This document shows, piece by piece, positions 1 to 12,563 of a stretch of 64,000 bases of DNA (its first letter is position 1; the number at the start of each line of letters is the position of its first letter). Both the position numbers and the translations under genes were made by a program. Source of the DNA: Homalodisca vitripennis. Taxonomy: Eukaryota; Arthropoda; Insecta; Hemiptera; Cicadellidae. The notes beneath the pieces were generated by a model. The model did no database searches and was not told the DNA's origin. It saw only the letters and a program-made list of their open reading frames with translations. The stretch lies in NCBI RefSeq assembly GCF_021130785.1, contig NC_060213.1, positions 94,666,501 through 94,730,500 of the forward strand. The letters are read 5' to 3'.

Positions 1-950
1 ATTTCTCTCAAGCAATGCAGATTAAGCAATTAGGAGCACGCTATGCTTTCGGCTATTGTTAATGTATAGTAATAACTACCACTCTGGTGTTTTTAGAATG
101 TTCTTTTTCCACGCGATACAATTTCATTTTATAAGAAATATCTATACCTTATAACGGATTTTTATACACCATGCGGGTTTTCATATTTTCTATCGATAAA
201 ATGTGACTTAGTGTCACCCACATGGTGTGCCTTACACTTTCAATAACTTTAGATGTACATTTATATTATCATTTTTATCAAATTAGCACCGAGGGAAATA
301 TTTGTTACAACGTTCTTGTACTCTACACAAGTTTTATGAAACTAAGTCACGTTGTCAAAGAAAACTTTCAAAATTGAGAAATATTCATATTACCTAGTTG
401 GTGTTCTTACCTGCAATAGCCTGATTGTGAGCAGTAGCTCTATTAGAAATGTTCTTTCTTAAAAAATGATCTAAATAGGTACAATATCCCATATATAGAT
501 TACTAAAATTGTACCTATACCTGTTTTGATGTTGTAATTTTAATTATATGAGATTTTTGTAAAGCTGCAACTAGAGAAAATATGGATTCCAATGAGCATC
601 ATAGCCCTTTTAGCAGGCTAATTTGCAACAAAATATAAAATGGCAGAAAACAGCAAGATCAAAGGTTTAGTGTAATTACGAGTAAATCTTGTTTTGCGCT
701 TTAAGAGCATTTTTAATTAAATTTTATACATCAAATTTGACATTGCGTCTTGTCCCGACAAGCAATATAAATTAATAGGCCATAATTATTACGTGTAATT
801 TCAAAAAATTGTAAATATATTTTCTGTAGATGTCAATACTTTTATATAATACATTGTTTAGTAAACAAAGTTATTTTGAATTAATTTTCAAACCAAATAT
901 GTGTTTTAAACAACCTAGGTATCAAATTATGTAAGAGGTATGTAGGTATT

Positions 951-1000
951 AACTATTTGTAAGACATTTATGATATATCATAAATGTCTTACAAATAGTT
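951..1000. repeat. Perfect 50-bp palindrome (copy A)
   Basis: The 25 bases AACTATTTGTAAGACATTTA+TGATA are followed directly by their exact reverse complement, with no spacer. The same perfect palindrome is at 41333-41382 in copy B. It could form a cruciform or hairpin, or be the residue of a foldback element. No flanking target duplication is obvious. Confidence 0.95.
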
Positions 1001-1222
1001 GTACCACGAGGCTAGTTTCAGGAGCGCGCCATGAAAAACTCAGGGACGTGAAGAAATACAACTCTCTGGAGGAAAACTCAGATAAGCACTGAATTGTAAC
1101 AAGATGAAGTTTAGAACTTTACCACTTACGATTTTAGGTCTCTTGAGATCTTACTAACTTGTTTTGAATATAGCTAGTACAAAAATAATTTTAAAACTTG
1201 TGGTTAACTAGGCGGTCCACAA

Positions 1223-1735
1223 TGATTCAATAAACTACAAATATTGTGTAACACAGTTGCCCGGCACTTATAATACACTGTAGTAAATCCTAAATATCAT
1301 ACACAGCATGTATAACTAATTTACACGATTATATCTCAAAGTACTCTCTCCTTACCGAAAGTACGTAGTCTATACCTCTGTCTTCAATAATTCAAAATAA
1401 TAAAAATTGTTTAACACTGCTGGCTTTAACTCATAATGCCCACTCTAGTAAATCTACATGTCATACACAGCATGTATAAAAACTATCTCTCTAAGTACTC
1501 TTTCCTATCCAAAATCACTAAGTGTATAGTACTTTTTATAATTATTAGGTACACTTTAAATAATGTTGAAATTAGTTAGTCTGCACTTTTAATACACACT
1601 CAAATAAATAATAAATATCTTACACAACATGTAAACGTTTAACTATATAAGTACTCTTAACTGATCAAAATCACTGAGTGTTCAAAATGATCCTGTCAAA
1701 CTATGAATACTGTGTAACGCATATTGTTGGTTATC
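1223..1735. repeat. Diverged tandem array, period about 160 bp (copy A)
   Basis: At least three diverged head-to-tail units. The anchor CATACACAGCATGTATA starts near 1299 and 1462, and a variant (TTACACAACATGTAAA) near 1620, giving spacings of about 163 and 158 bp. Other shared blocks in the same order are a run like TGTGTAACAC, an AATACAC/AATGCCCACT block, AAGTACTCT and AAAATCACTNAGTGT. A partial fourth unit begins near 1690. The unit length and AT-rich content suggest an old satellite fragment. Confidence 0.75.
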
Positions 1736-4700
1736 ACCTTTTACCACAAAAAGATTTTGATTTATAAAAAAATAATTTTTTACTAAGACGTGTCAATTAT
1801 ACTCGTAATTACTACATCCACTTCTTAATATTGCTGAAAGTCTGCGATAGTTAATTAGATAAGAGTAGAAAGAATTAAAAATATAAATTCTTTACACTTT
1901 GTTTAAATTTGTTACCCATAGAGTGCAACTAGAATATTTGTATTTGGTATTTGGCACTGAACATATTATGACAGTAGTTATCTTTTTGCTACAAATCGTC
2001 CATAGCTTGTTTTTTATCAGTCGGAATATGCATTCATACTTTTATTTCTTCATATAAGATTTGTATTTGTTTATGTCCAAGTTTTATATTCCCATATATC
2101 CTTGCAAATCGATTTTATGCAAAAGTTTCCATGATTGATACTGCCGTAAATCAAACGATTAAATAGACTTGAATTTACAGAACAAATTACAAAATATTTA
2201 AACATATTTTAAAACTAAAAACAAAGAAGAAATTGAAAAAGTGATATGGGAAGAGGTTTGGCTTTGGAAACAACACGGTACTTAAAATCGCATTAGCAGA
2301 CCCAACTCTTATCTCTTTGTTTTCACTTCTCACACGGATTATATATTTGACTACACGTACATTAACGCCTCGTTTCAAAACAGCATAAAGAACCATATAT
2401 TTTACTTCCAAAAATAAATTATAATTATAATGAATTAAATAAATAACAAGTAACATTTAAATATAACAACATATTGATGATTTTGACAGTAAATAATAAA
2501 CCTTAATTATTAATCATTATATTACTATAAGCTATAACCTTTCAATTTTCTCTTACAATCTCTTTCTCTATTTCCCTCATGTGTACCGTTCTGTGTGTAA
2601 AATAAGATATTGTTTTATTCTTAGGTATTTTGTATCAAGTAACTTATTGAATAGTAATGGTAAAACATATTAGTGACGTTATGGCCCGTAATGAAACTTT
2701 GAACCTATACCAAGGTTTTTAGTAATACATACCTTGAACTTAAATAAACACAAAGCGTCCAAACACTGAAACAATTCTAAAGAGTATACCTAAGAATGAA
2801 TACCTGCAAATATTCAAGTTAATTTTCGAAAATTAGGATCCAAACCAAATCTAAAAAGTATTCCTCTCTAAAGTATCATCGAACTACTAGTAAAAAAGTA
2901 AAAAAATTCAATAACAGATTTTAAATTCGTTAATTTGATAATAATTCTGCTTTTTCATATCCTCTTTCATAGTCCTTCATACTTCATAAACCACTTCAAA
3001 AATATATTTAAAAGCCTGTTAAAAGTCTCTGAAGAGTATTCAATAATAAGAAAAGTATGGTACATATATGTTAGGTTATATTATCATATTTTCAGAGTGA
3101 CTGTATAGTTATGCGGTTATATTTAAAAGGAATTTACTGTGATATTAAAATTCCACGTGACATATCTGATAGAGGCAACGTGGAATATGTCTTGGAAGAT
3201 GTATACTCCATCTAGTGATCATATTTTTTATTATTATTGTCTTTGAATCAATACTATAAGTAGAGAACAGTAGAAATTACCTCAAATAAAATGCGATAAT
3301 GACAAAAAGTTTTGAGGAATACCAAATACTAAAATCACTTAAAACAAAACATAAAAACACCATTAGTGTTGCGGGGCACAGAATTCAAAATCACATAGCA
3401 GCAAACTGTGATCCCTTTGTGTTTTTTTTTATTCAAAATTTACATTGAGTTATATTTTCACTAGATTTCTATCTCTGAAAAAAATTATACATTTCACACA
3501 ATTATTTTATACAAATTAATAAATTTAGTTGAAAATCATAGATTTTAGCGTTTCATGAATAAGTTTAAAAATCCAATAATAAACAAAACTTTTATTTCAA
3601 TTATTATCTGCATATTGTGTAGCACTTCTCAGGTAAACACTATTTAAATAGTACGAGGCTGTATTTCAACTTCTTAAAATAATAGTTTTAGATGATAGTC
3701 CAATACATTAATGCTCACTAAATAATTAGAATAAGATCATAACTTTTGCCTGAATAACTCATCTGTCCATTATATTTGTATAACATAAATTATATAACAA
3801 GTACATATACACCAGTTTTCTTATGTGAAAAGAACGGTCATAATATATTTAATAATATAATTCCCGTGGTTTATAATTCGTAACTATAAACTATTGTGTT
3901 ATTCTTTCTTAACTGCAAGTTGTCGAAAGCTTATAAATTTTAACTTGTGTGTAAGAGGTGACAGCATTGTTGTTCTGCATATCGGTTTTTTACCTTGCAA
4001 ATGCAATTAAATAACGATTATTATTAGTTACATTACTTCCACTATCCCTGTATTTTTCCTTCCACATTATATAGAGTATGTTACTAAATTGAAGTCTTCA
4101 TATTAATTTATAACAGTTATTAACAGAAATGTTTTATCTAAAAAAGATTATAAATTCTCAATTTGATCAGTTACTACTCTAGATAGCAGTTTCATGTTCA
4201 AAGGTCTTAACAAATCTATAATCACGAAACAACAGCGATTTCATTGAATGAGAAACAGTCATTTATAAATGAGACCATGAGCAGCACGCTAGTAAGTTAT
4301 CAGAGTAGGAGATTGCTGACTGTATCACGACATCGTAATAAGTATTAAGTTTCTGGAAATCCTTTACATTAAGTATCCTGTTGTTTCCATTATTGCTATT
4401 AAATAATTAGCTCACTCGTGGATTCAATACTTTTTATGCATGTCAAACAATGAAAAATTCATCTAATTTCACAAAAATTTTGAATAACTTCTTTAAATGG
4501 ATGGAGACATATGTTATTATTTATATTTTGTAGGAATAGTAAAATGTATACATAATCTTAAATACAAAATAATTCATAAATAACAAAATACTTACGTATT
4601 TTTCCATTATTTTTGTGATGATCTGGTTGTATTTAATTTATTTTAATACTACAGGAATCGCACTGACATCAAAATAAAGATAATCGTAAGATTTTACTAT

Positions 4701-6469
4701 TAACTGGGTACAAAGGCAGTACTTGTAGATATCTTGAATGAGTTTGTTATTCCGTGTTAATAAATAAAAAGTTTCAATAAGGCAACCATTTGCATTCCAA
4801 CAAAACATTCAACGCAATCAATTCCTAATATCGACGCTAAAGATAATAAATAAATAATAATCTTTAAATATGTTCAATATCGGTTTTAAAATGCTGGCAA
4901 TCCTTACTTTGTATTAGAAACGGGTGTATACAAATTATTATGCATTATAGCGAAAACAAATTAGAGTTTTATAGTACTTAGATCATTTACAATGAAACTT
5001 CTTGATATATGTATTTCGGTATTTTGTAGGGTTTCCGTGTAGTGGCCAAACAAAGATTAAGTAGGATATAACATCGCATAAATAATTGTAAACACGATAA
5101 CTACCGTAGTTATTAATAGCTTCATACTAAACGTGGTACAGAGATAGTACATATAAATCTTTAGTAGTAATTGGTCAGTCATATACAATAAAAGGTTTCA
5201 AGATTGCAATCATTTGAATTTGGGAAACAAAATTTACTTCCTATGTATCATACCATAAATCAAAGGTAACACTTTTTCAACCACTTTCAAGGAACAATAA
5301 TTAGTCATTTTGTTAGGTCTTAAGGTTTCAAAATGGTGGGAATTTAAGGCTATAGAAGTATCCATTTGGACCTATTCAAACGTATATACTTAAAATCATT
5401 TTGGATTAACTGTAACTAATTTGGATTAAGTTCATAATTTTAAAATGAAATTTATATTCCTCTAGAACATTTTTATTATACGGTTTCAAGTTACGGAGTT
5501 TCTAAAGTGTTTTAGATGTTTGAAAGTGTTATGATTATATCAATACGCCAACTCTGAGAATTATTATTCCATAAGTGTTTTGCACATAAAACATCTAAAT
5601 TACTGTAATGATGAATCTTCAGTTTGACATCGATTGATAATGGCTACATGTGGAATGTAACCGTGAAAGTATTGTAATTTCGTATTATTATTAGCTTTAC
5701 TGCATTATTCAAGTACTATATCTTTTAGCGAAGTATTTTTTTTTATTGTTGTTTCCGAAACCTCAACATTTGTAGCCTGATCGGAAGATGTGGTATCTTA
5801 GAAATAATAATACGAAAATGTTCGTACTATTTGTGTTCCACACCTATACTCAATGTGATAATCAAACCGACCCGTATATTTGAAACTTTGCATAAAGCTT
5901 CATTTAAATAGTGAGAAAAAGACATCCGGTTCATATCACTGCATGGACTTACAACAGTCAGCAATTATACATAAGACTTACGGGTAACCATGTTAACAAC
6001 GAGATAATCACATTATTACTAAATTTTTTATCAAACTCATTATAAATATATGACGTTTTAACATGTGACATAGTAACACGTGTTGCTATAGAACAGAATG
6101 TTTAAATTACATGAAAAATATAAAACCAAAATTTAAGACTTTTATTGTTTTGTGAGGCCTTTCGATAGCGAGGCTATCTTCTTCAGACACATTACAAAAA
6201 CAGAATGTTTGTAAACAACCTCAGAGCATTCTGATACGTGGCAAGTGATGTGTCGCATTTAACCTTCTATTCTAAGGTATAATTTTTTCCATAACACATA
6301 AGTAAGATAAAAATATATCTCGACAGTTCTAGTTTTAATTACTGTAACATATCATTATACATAAACAAAAATAAATTCAAAGATCAGAAGCGTATACAGT
6401 AAAAAGTTAAACATTTTATGTGCTTTATAAGGAGGGAGTTTTGAAAAAAATCATGACCCCTGATTCAAG

Positions 6470-6600
6470 ATATGAGTATATAAGAGGGCGGGCGTTGTTG
6501 ACACTCGACTCAAAATGACGCTATCTATGACGTCATGAGTCGCTGTACTCGGTAATTGAGTGTAAATCAGCGGCTATGTACAGTTATATATAGATCCAAA
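6470..6600 (+). repeat. Dispersed repeat family, member 1
   Basis: GC-richer segment with TATATAAGAGGGCGGGCG, a perfect TGACGTCA octamer and a GAGTCGC...CGGTAATTGAGTGTAAATCA block. Related blocks in the same order occur near 23695-23840 and 31010-31165, outside the duplicated segment, so this is a dispersed family. No coding capacity is seen. It may be a SINE- or MITE-like element or a promoter fragment of one. Confidence 0.6.
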
Positions 6601-9600
6601 AATTTAATTTTTTTTAGGACATTTCTACTTAGTGGCAATGCAACGTTATTATGAAACTTAAATAATGTACATATACACTAAGCACTATACTTCCTGTAAT
6701 GATATTTTTTGACAACAATAATAAAAGAGCAGTTATTTTGTGTATGTATAAGCCAAGTTAAGTTTATTGAAATTGGGGGTAATGTTAAATATTTGCACTG
6801 AATATCTTACTCAATGACAAACGTACTTTTCAGTTAATCTACAATCATGTTAGTTACCTCGTATTCGATCTGAGCTACTAAAGCCTGCCACATCACAGTG
6901 CTCAAATTTTCATGACTCATTTTATATCATTAGATGAGTTATCTCAATTGTAACTAATGCAATTCAAAATGGCACTCAATCAGGCAACTTTCGTGAAGAA
7001 CCTGTAAATTTTACAGGTACAAGGTCAATACTTAGTGGCCAGGTTATATTTCACGATGGTTTTAAGGGATTGTTTCTAAAGCTAACGGTCAATTATAAGT
7101 GTTAATACTCTTTACATGTTCCTGAGCTATATCTGATCAACAGGAGGCACTTATTAAATTTAAAAAATGCACCTTTGTCATATTGAAATGCTAACAAATC
7201 GTTTGAACATGTTTTTTATGTAGTGGTTTATTTCGACACGTTCCAGGTTCTGCGATTCACTTTTACAAAATGTTTTTATAATAAACGGTTCTTTGGATAC
7301 CAAATACCTAAATCAGAGTCATGAATTACTTCATTAATCTTAACCTAAAGTATGTAAATTTATGTGTTGTGTAAACATTTCATTTTGTTCTGTTTGTTCA
7401 TATTATTATACCATATATTTCAGAGGAGTTTTAATCAGGTGTAGGTATAAATAAAGAATATTTTTAATCGTGTCTGATGTCTGATAAATCTCTCAAATTC
7501 TTAGCTGCACTATAATAACAAGGATTAAATTAAAAGTTAAATTTAATTAAAGCGCTCTTGTACAAATAACGCATTTTTCTTGGAATAGCTCAGTAATTAA
7601 ACAAGGTTTACCCTTACTTAAGAAAATTATATTTCCTTCAGTTTCTCTACGTTACATTATAAGATCATTTTTATTGTAAACGTTGTTTTGACATATCTTA
7701 CTTAGTTTGTCTATCTTGATTTAGTGGGTATTTTATTAATGTCAACTTAAAATTGTTCTGTATTAAGTATCTTTAATTTATAAGATATAATTATGTACTT
7801 ATACAATAATTTGTTGTAGTGAAGGGATAACCTATAAAGGTCGTTTATTTGTAAAGTGGTATATGTTTTTCTTAATCATGTGCTTGTACATTAAAATTAA
7901 AAGTCAATATTAGTGCGCACACAAACAATGCAATTAATGTAACGTTCTAAATATTTATTCAAATATTTGGAAAATATAATATTTTAATTAGAAATAATGC
8001 TAAGTAATATATTTGCACAATAGATTTAAAATTTTCCCACTGGGTAAAATATGGTGTTTTACATAAGAGTATTTTTAGGAAAATTTTGTATATTTGGGAA
8101 ATAAAATACAATAACGTAACATCACCACAGATATATACTAAATTAATGTCATAAGGCTGATACATCAAAACAGGATTACCGTAGTCTTTAGATATTAATT
8201 CAGCTAGCTCCTGTATATCCTGTAAGTAGACATGGAATTTTTTATTATTTAGTTACGCAATTTACTATCGTAAATCAATTACAGTATGATAATAAAACAA
8301 TGACACAATAAAATTTGGAAATATGAATAGTTACATAATTTTGTAAATGGATATTTGAAAGAAATAAAAAGTAGATGTTGACTTCTTAAACAATGGATTT
8401 TCATGTATCATAAGCTTTGTTCTAGAAGGAACTGTATTAGATAAAGAGGTTTTAGTTTTTGAATAAAAAATATAAACGTTTTTACTCACATATTATCAAA
8501 GTATGCTATGCCTTTGTTAGTTATCGTGATTTGTGTATATTCTCATAGTTTTCTTGTTTAGTAATAGAAACTATGTTTATGAAAAGAACCATAAATAAAT
8601 GATCAACCCTATATATTTGATTTCATACATTAAAAAATATGTTTCTTTAGGCATTATACCTTGTAAATTTGTTGATACTTATTGTGTAATGCTATTTAAA
8701 ATTCTTCTATAACAAGAAAGCGACATATTTTCAAGTGTTTTTATCCAGTTTAGAAGGAATGAAGCAGTAAACTAACTTTTGTATATGAAATGTATAAATG
8801 CAAATAGATTTGAATAGATTAACTTGAATGCTAGTTTTAGAATATTAATGCTGTATAGAAGTATCTATTGAACTTGGTAATAAACGCCACACCTCATGTG
8901 ACGTAAAAGGCTTTTTATGACTCCATGCACTATTTCTAAACTATATCTAATTTAACTCCCGAGATGTCCTGCGGAGATTTACATCCCCCTTACTGAGTGA
9001 TAGACTTTAAAGACACTAAGCTAAATTCCAAAGTTAACAACTGATGGATGAACTCATTCTTCAATAAAATGAAAATTTTCGTATAATATCTGTTCGTATA
9101 TGTTACATACTTATTATATTACATTTATTCTTTGTATTTTTACGTTGAGTTAACTTTTAAACCAATGTTTAAGTAATACACGTTCCGCTGAGTTGGGAAG
9201 GATACTACAAGAGCTGAAATTTATCATTTCAATGACATAAAGTACTGACTTTAGGCTCTAACTTTTATTGTATGAATAATAGTCATGTGTAAATGTATAA
9301 AAAATCATTTAATTTAACTCGCCTTGTTTATACATCAATTTATTCTGTTATTTTTAAATAACACCATGGTTTCCTATCACTAAACAACAATTTAGATATA
9401 TTTTTAACGATTAGACAAAGCTCATACACTATAATCGAAGTTAGTGCTTCTTATATAGAAACGACATTTTTCCTAAATTTTAAGTCTGCTTGTAAATTGG
9501 ATTTTATTATATCTTTGGAAAGACAGACGTATAGACAAAGAGCTAAACATACATACATAAATAACACGTTTCCAGTTCCTTAAGTAATAGTTAGGCTTGG

Positions 9601-10170
9601 CCAACGCTCAGTTAATATGAGAAGTAAATCCTGAAGTAAATTTCAGGAAGGGCATTAAAGCAAATCCAAGTTCTTCCTTTCCTGTTCATGTAAATCCCTG
9701 GGAAACACCTTTTTACTTTGGAGACTGAATAAGTTTCTTTAAAGGCAATTACGGATACGATAAGTGTAATTCTTAAACAAATACTATTACAATTAAGCTA
9801 TTTGTCGTAGTAAAATTAATAGAAATATATAATTTAATTGTATTAACGTTCTCTATTTTAATCAAGTAACATTTATGTATTATGGATATATTTTCTTGAT
9901 CCGTAAGTTGTATTAAATTTGCCACATTAATTTATGATCAAGCGTTATTTCCCTAATTATAACACTATTGCTGTAGGATGTGCGTTGTTTTAGGTAAGTT
10001 CTTTATGTATGAAAAATTGTAACTAACTGATTTTCATGTAATGATTGTACTTTATTAATAGTAACAAAAATACCCTCCCCAATTTTTCCGTGTTTATATC
10101 AAATATCGCAGATCAGATTATATCTTTTGCAATTTACAAACTAATAAATATTTCAAAGCAATTTTGTTAT

Positions 10171-10236
10171 AACTACTAATATGAACACAATATTACACAC
10201 AGTATCACATTAAAAAGCTCAACATTTATAGAAAAT
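10171..10236. repeat. 66-bp direct repeat, left copy (copy A)
   Basis: Begins AACTACTAATATGAACACAA and ends TTTATAGAAAAT. The identical 66 bases recur at 15794-15859, directly after the 3' LTR. Together they bracket the GC-richer block and the LTR element. The length is far beyond a normal LTR target duplication. Confidence 0.9.
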
Positions 10237-10299
10237 AGTGTAAGACATACGTAATTATTAGTAAAATAAAATTCATAGAATCGATGTACAGATAGTTGC

Positions 10300-10690
10300 T
10301 GGAAAGGAAGTCTTGTATTACAATTCGAGACAAACATCCTCCGGATGTAAGTGGATACGCACATCCGCCCAGACACCGATGGTGAACAAACAGGAAATGC
10401 TTGCTTAAGCAGCGGAAATGCTTATATATAAAAAAAACCGTGCGACGATGTAAGGGGTAGCCATGCTGATATGAAAAATTGGTACTCACCAATTATGATG
10501 GAGAGATTTGGCAGAGGCGTGGTCATGAGCTGGCGGAAGAATAACATCAAAACTGAAGAACAAGGAGGAGAGAAGGAAGTCGAGGACGGGATTTCGAAAA
10601 AGGAAGTTCGGGAGTGCATGGTGCTTGTGTTCGTGTGCGGAAAAATATCTCTAGGCGTAATAAGTGTGAAGTGGAATAAAATGTAAGTAA
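10300..10690. other. GC-richer island of unknown origin (copy A)
   Basis: About 390 bp distinctly richer in G+C than its surroundings, lying between the 66-bp repeat and the 5' LTR. It holds small open frames on both strands: 71 codons at 10471-10686 (+) and 65 codons at 10422-10619 (-). There is a short stem CGGATGT/ACATCCG (10342-10348 with 10361-10367). The plus frame ends next to a donor-like GTAAGT (10683) and the minus strand has a donor-like GTGAGT near 10486, but copy B disrupts the plus-strand donor. No domain is recognised. It may be an exon relic or leftover element sequence. Copy B counterpart: about 50668-51056. Confidence 0.4.
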
Positions 10691-11009
10691 TTTTAGGAAC
10701 TTAGTATATATCAGGGTTCATTAATCATTTACAATTCCATATCTATTTAAATGTTCACAATTTCGAAAATGTAAATTCATGTAAATGTTTAGATATTTTA
10801 AAAGAAAGTTTCTCACGTTAGTCCATGAACTCATAATTATTGCAACACTACAAAATTACTAGTTTATGTTATAATGAATTAAATTAAAAATAAATTGTAA
10901 TGAATAATTTAATATTAAATATGTCTTCAAAGTATTTAGGTATTAAAATTTGTGCTTAATATGTCGGTTGACGCAATCAATTGTTAATTAAAAGTTTTAA
11001 TCAATTTAA

Positions 11010-11160
11010 TGAGATGTTGTCAAAAATAAAATATGTGTTGGTTCATTTGAGGGTATTGTACTGCCAATCTAACCTATTATTAAATCCTCTCACAGCAACG
11101 CTTGCTCATAATATGTCACAACCTTAATCTTAAACTAAACCAAACTTACAAAACCTTACA
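11010..11160 (+). repeat. 5' LTR (copy A)
   Basis: Starts TGAGATG and ends CTTACA. It shares the sequence running from TGAGATG through AAATAAAATATGTGTTGGTT to the CACAACCTTAATCT region with the interrupted repeat at 14453-15793. The 3' edge could instead be 10 bases earlier because CTTACA occurs twice. About 151 bp is short for an LTR. Confidence 0.65.
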
Positions 11161-11178
11161 TGGTGGAGGCGCCAGGTG
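11161..11178 (+). promoter_or_regulatory. Putative primer-binding site (copy A)
   Basis: TGGTGGAGGCGCCAGGTG starts with TGG immediately after the LTR. It resembles the complement of a tRNA 3' end (…CCA), with tRNA-Ala the closest I can suggest, imperfectly. The tRNA assignment is inference. Confidence 0.45.
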
Positions 11179-12563
11179 CATTACAGTTTTATAAAAATTT
11201 TAAGCACACTTCCACTAGATTAAACAGATTAGCACTGTCATTAACAGACTACGACATTGTAGTAAAACATAAACGTGGCACTACAAACGTGTTAGCAGAC
11301 GCCTTAAGCAGAAATCCTTTAGAACAACCTTTGGATGAAGAATTCACGGACGTGTGTTTAACCGTCAATACTTTAATACAGACAAATCTACCCCTACTAC
11401 AAGCTCAAGACAGTTATTTGAAACAAATACGCCTTGCGATGACCTCACCTGAGGCGGTAAATAAAAAAATCAGACGGGCTTCAAGACATTACGAAGAAAT
11501 AGATGGATTGTTATATTTCAAAACTTTCAACGGACGAGAAACTAGAAACTTATTGGCTATACCCCAAAAACAAACACAAGAAATAGTAAAAATTTTCCAT
11601 GACAACCCCTACACGGGTCGACACTTATCACATTATAAAACAGTTTCAAAAATAAAATTACGATATCACTGGCCGAATATGTACCGTGATATCCTCCAAT
11701 ATACAAAAACTTGTGAAGAATGTCAACTACGTAGGCCAAAAACGAACAAAAATTACGGCCTACTACAACCTATTGCACCCTCCATAAAACCCTTTGACAG
11801 AATAACAATAGACTTTGTAGGTAATATTACACAAAGTAATGGTTACAAATATATCCTAGTTACAACCGATGCCTGAACTAGAATGGCATTTGCAACCCCT
11901 TGTAGAAATGCAGATGCGAACACGGTAGCGCAAAAATTATTAAATCTATTCTGCACATTTGGATTTCCTAGAATTATTAATCATGACAGAGGAACACACT
12001 TTATGAATTCTGTAATTTCACAGTTACTAAATGCACTCGGGATTGAACAAAGGCCAGGCGCTGCTTATATGTCACAAGTACAAGGTGCGGTTGAAAAATA
12101 CAACCACACGCTAATCAAGGCAATATCTCATTACGTTGTGGAAAAACCCCAATCTTGGTCAAAATATGTACAAATAGTTACATTTGCCTACAACACGTCT
12201 GTAAACATTTCAACAGGCTACACACCGCACTACCTCATGTTTGGTTACGAAGCTAACTTACCATCTGATTGTATATATTTACAGGTTAATCCCGAAAAAA
12301 TGGTGTTGGAAAATATATAAATTTTAGAGCAAATACGCAAAGTAATGCCGAAAATCATGAAAGAAGCCCAGGAAGCGCAAAAGAAATACTTTGACCGTGA
12401 CAAAACTCATTTGGATTTAAACCCCGGCGATGAAGTCTTGGTCCATTTCCCGAAAGACCACACACAAAAATATAGTAAATTCCTAACACCATTTAGAGGT
12501 CCTTTCCGCCAAGGGCCCTGGTGGTTCAGACGGCTTAGTATGCAAGTAATGTTTCCCACGTAA
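11161..12563 (+). pseudogene. pol: gypsy-type pol remnant: RNase H tail and integrase (copy A)
   Basis: One reading frame interrupted by only two stops (TGA at 11874, TAA at 12318). The N-terminal part matches the end of a Ty3/gypsy RT-RNase H region (…YDIVVKHKRGTTN, then LADALSR). An integrase H-H-C-C zinc finger follows (HDNPYTGRHLSHYKT … TCEECQ). The catalytic core keeps all three acidic positions: D in ITIDFVG, D in NHDRGTHF, E in GAVEKYNHTL. A GPF-like block near the C-terminus suggests a GPY/F module, then the frame degrades. The protease and the RT catalytic part are absent. The first stop is also in copy B, so the element was dead before the copies diverged. Confidence 0.85.

Larger units (their letters stand above)
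1..10170. other. AT-rich non-coding stretch (copy A)
   Basis: About 10 kb with no supported gene. Open frames are short, AT-driven and lack recognisable domains. It contains the palindrome at 951-1000, the tandem array at 1223-1735, a weak tandem duplication near 4660-5300 and one member of a dispersed repeat family near 6470-6600. The equivalent in copy B is 39351-50536, which also holds the MITE at 40052-41081. Confidence 0.7.

Noticed and set aside
1223..1735. CRISPR-like array of spaced repeats
   Set aside because: Units are diverged throughout with no constant repeat and unique spacers, no cas genes, and the context is eukaryotic.
2187..2456. 89-codon minus-strand open frame, also seen in copy B (42571-42807)
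   Set aside because: AT-rich, no domain, and conservation between copies reflects the recent duplication. The start is lost in copy B by an indel.
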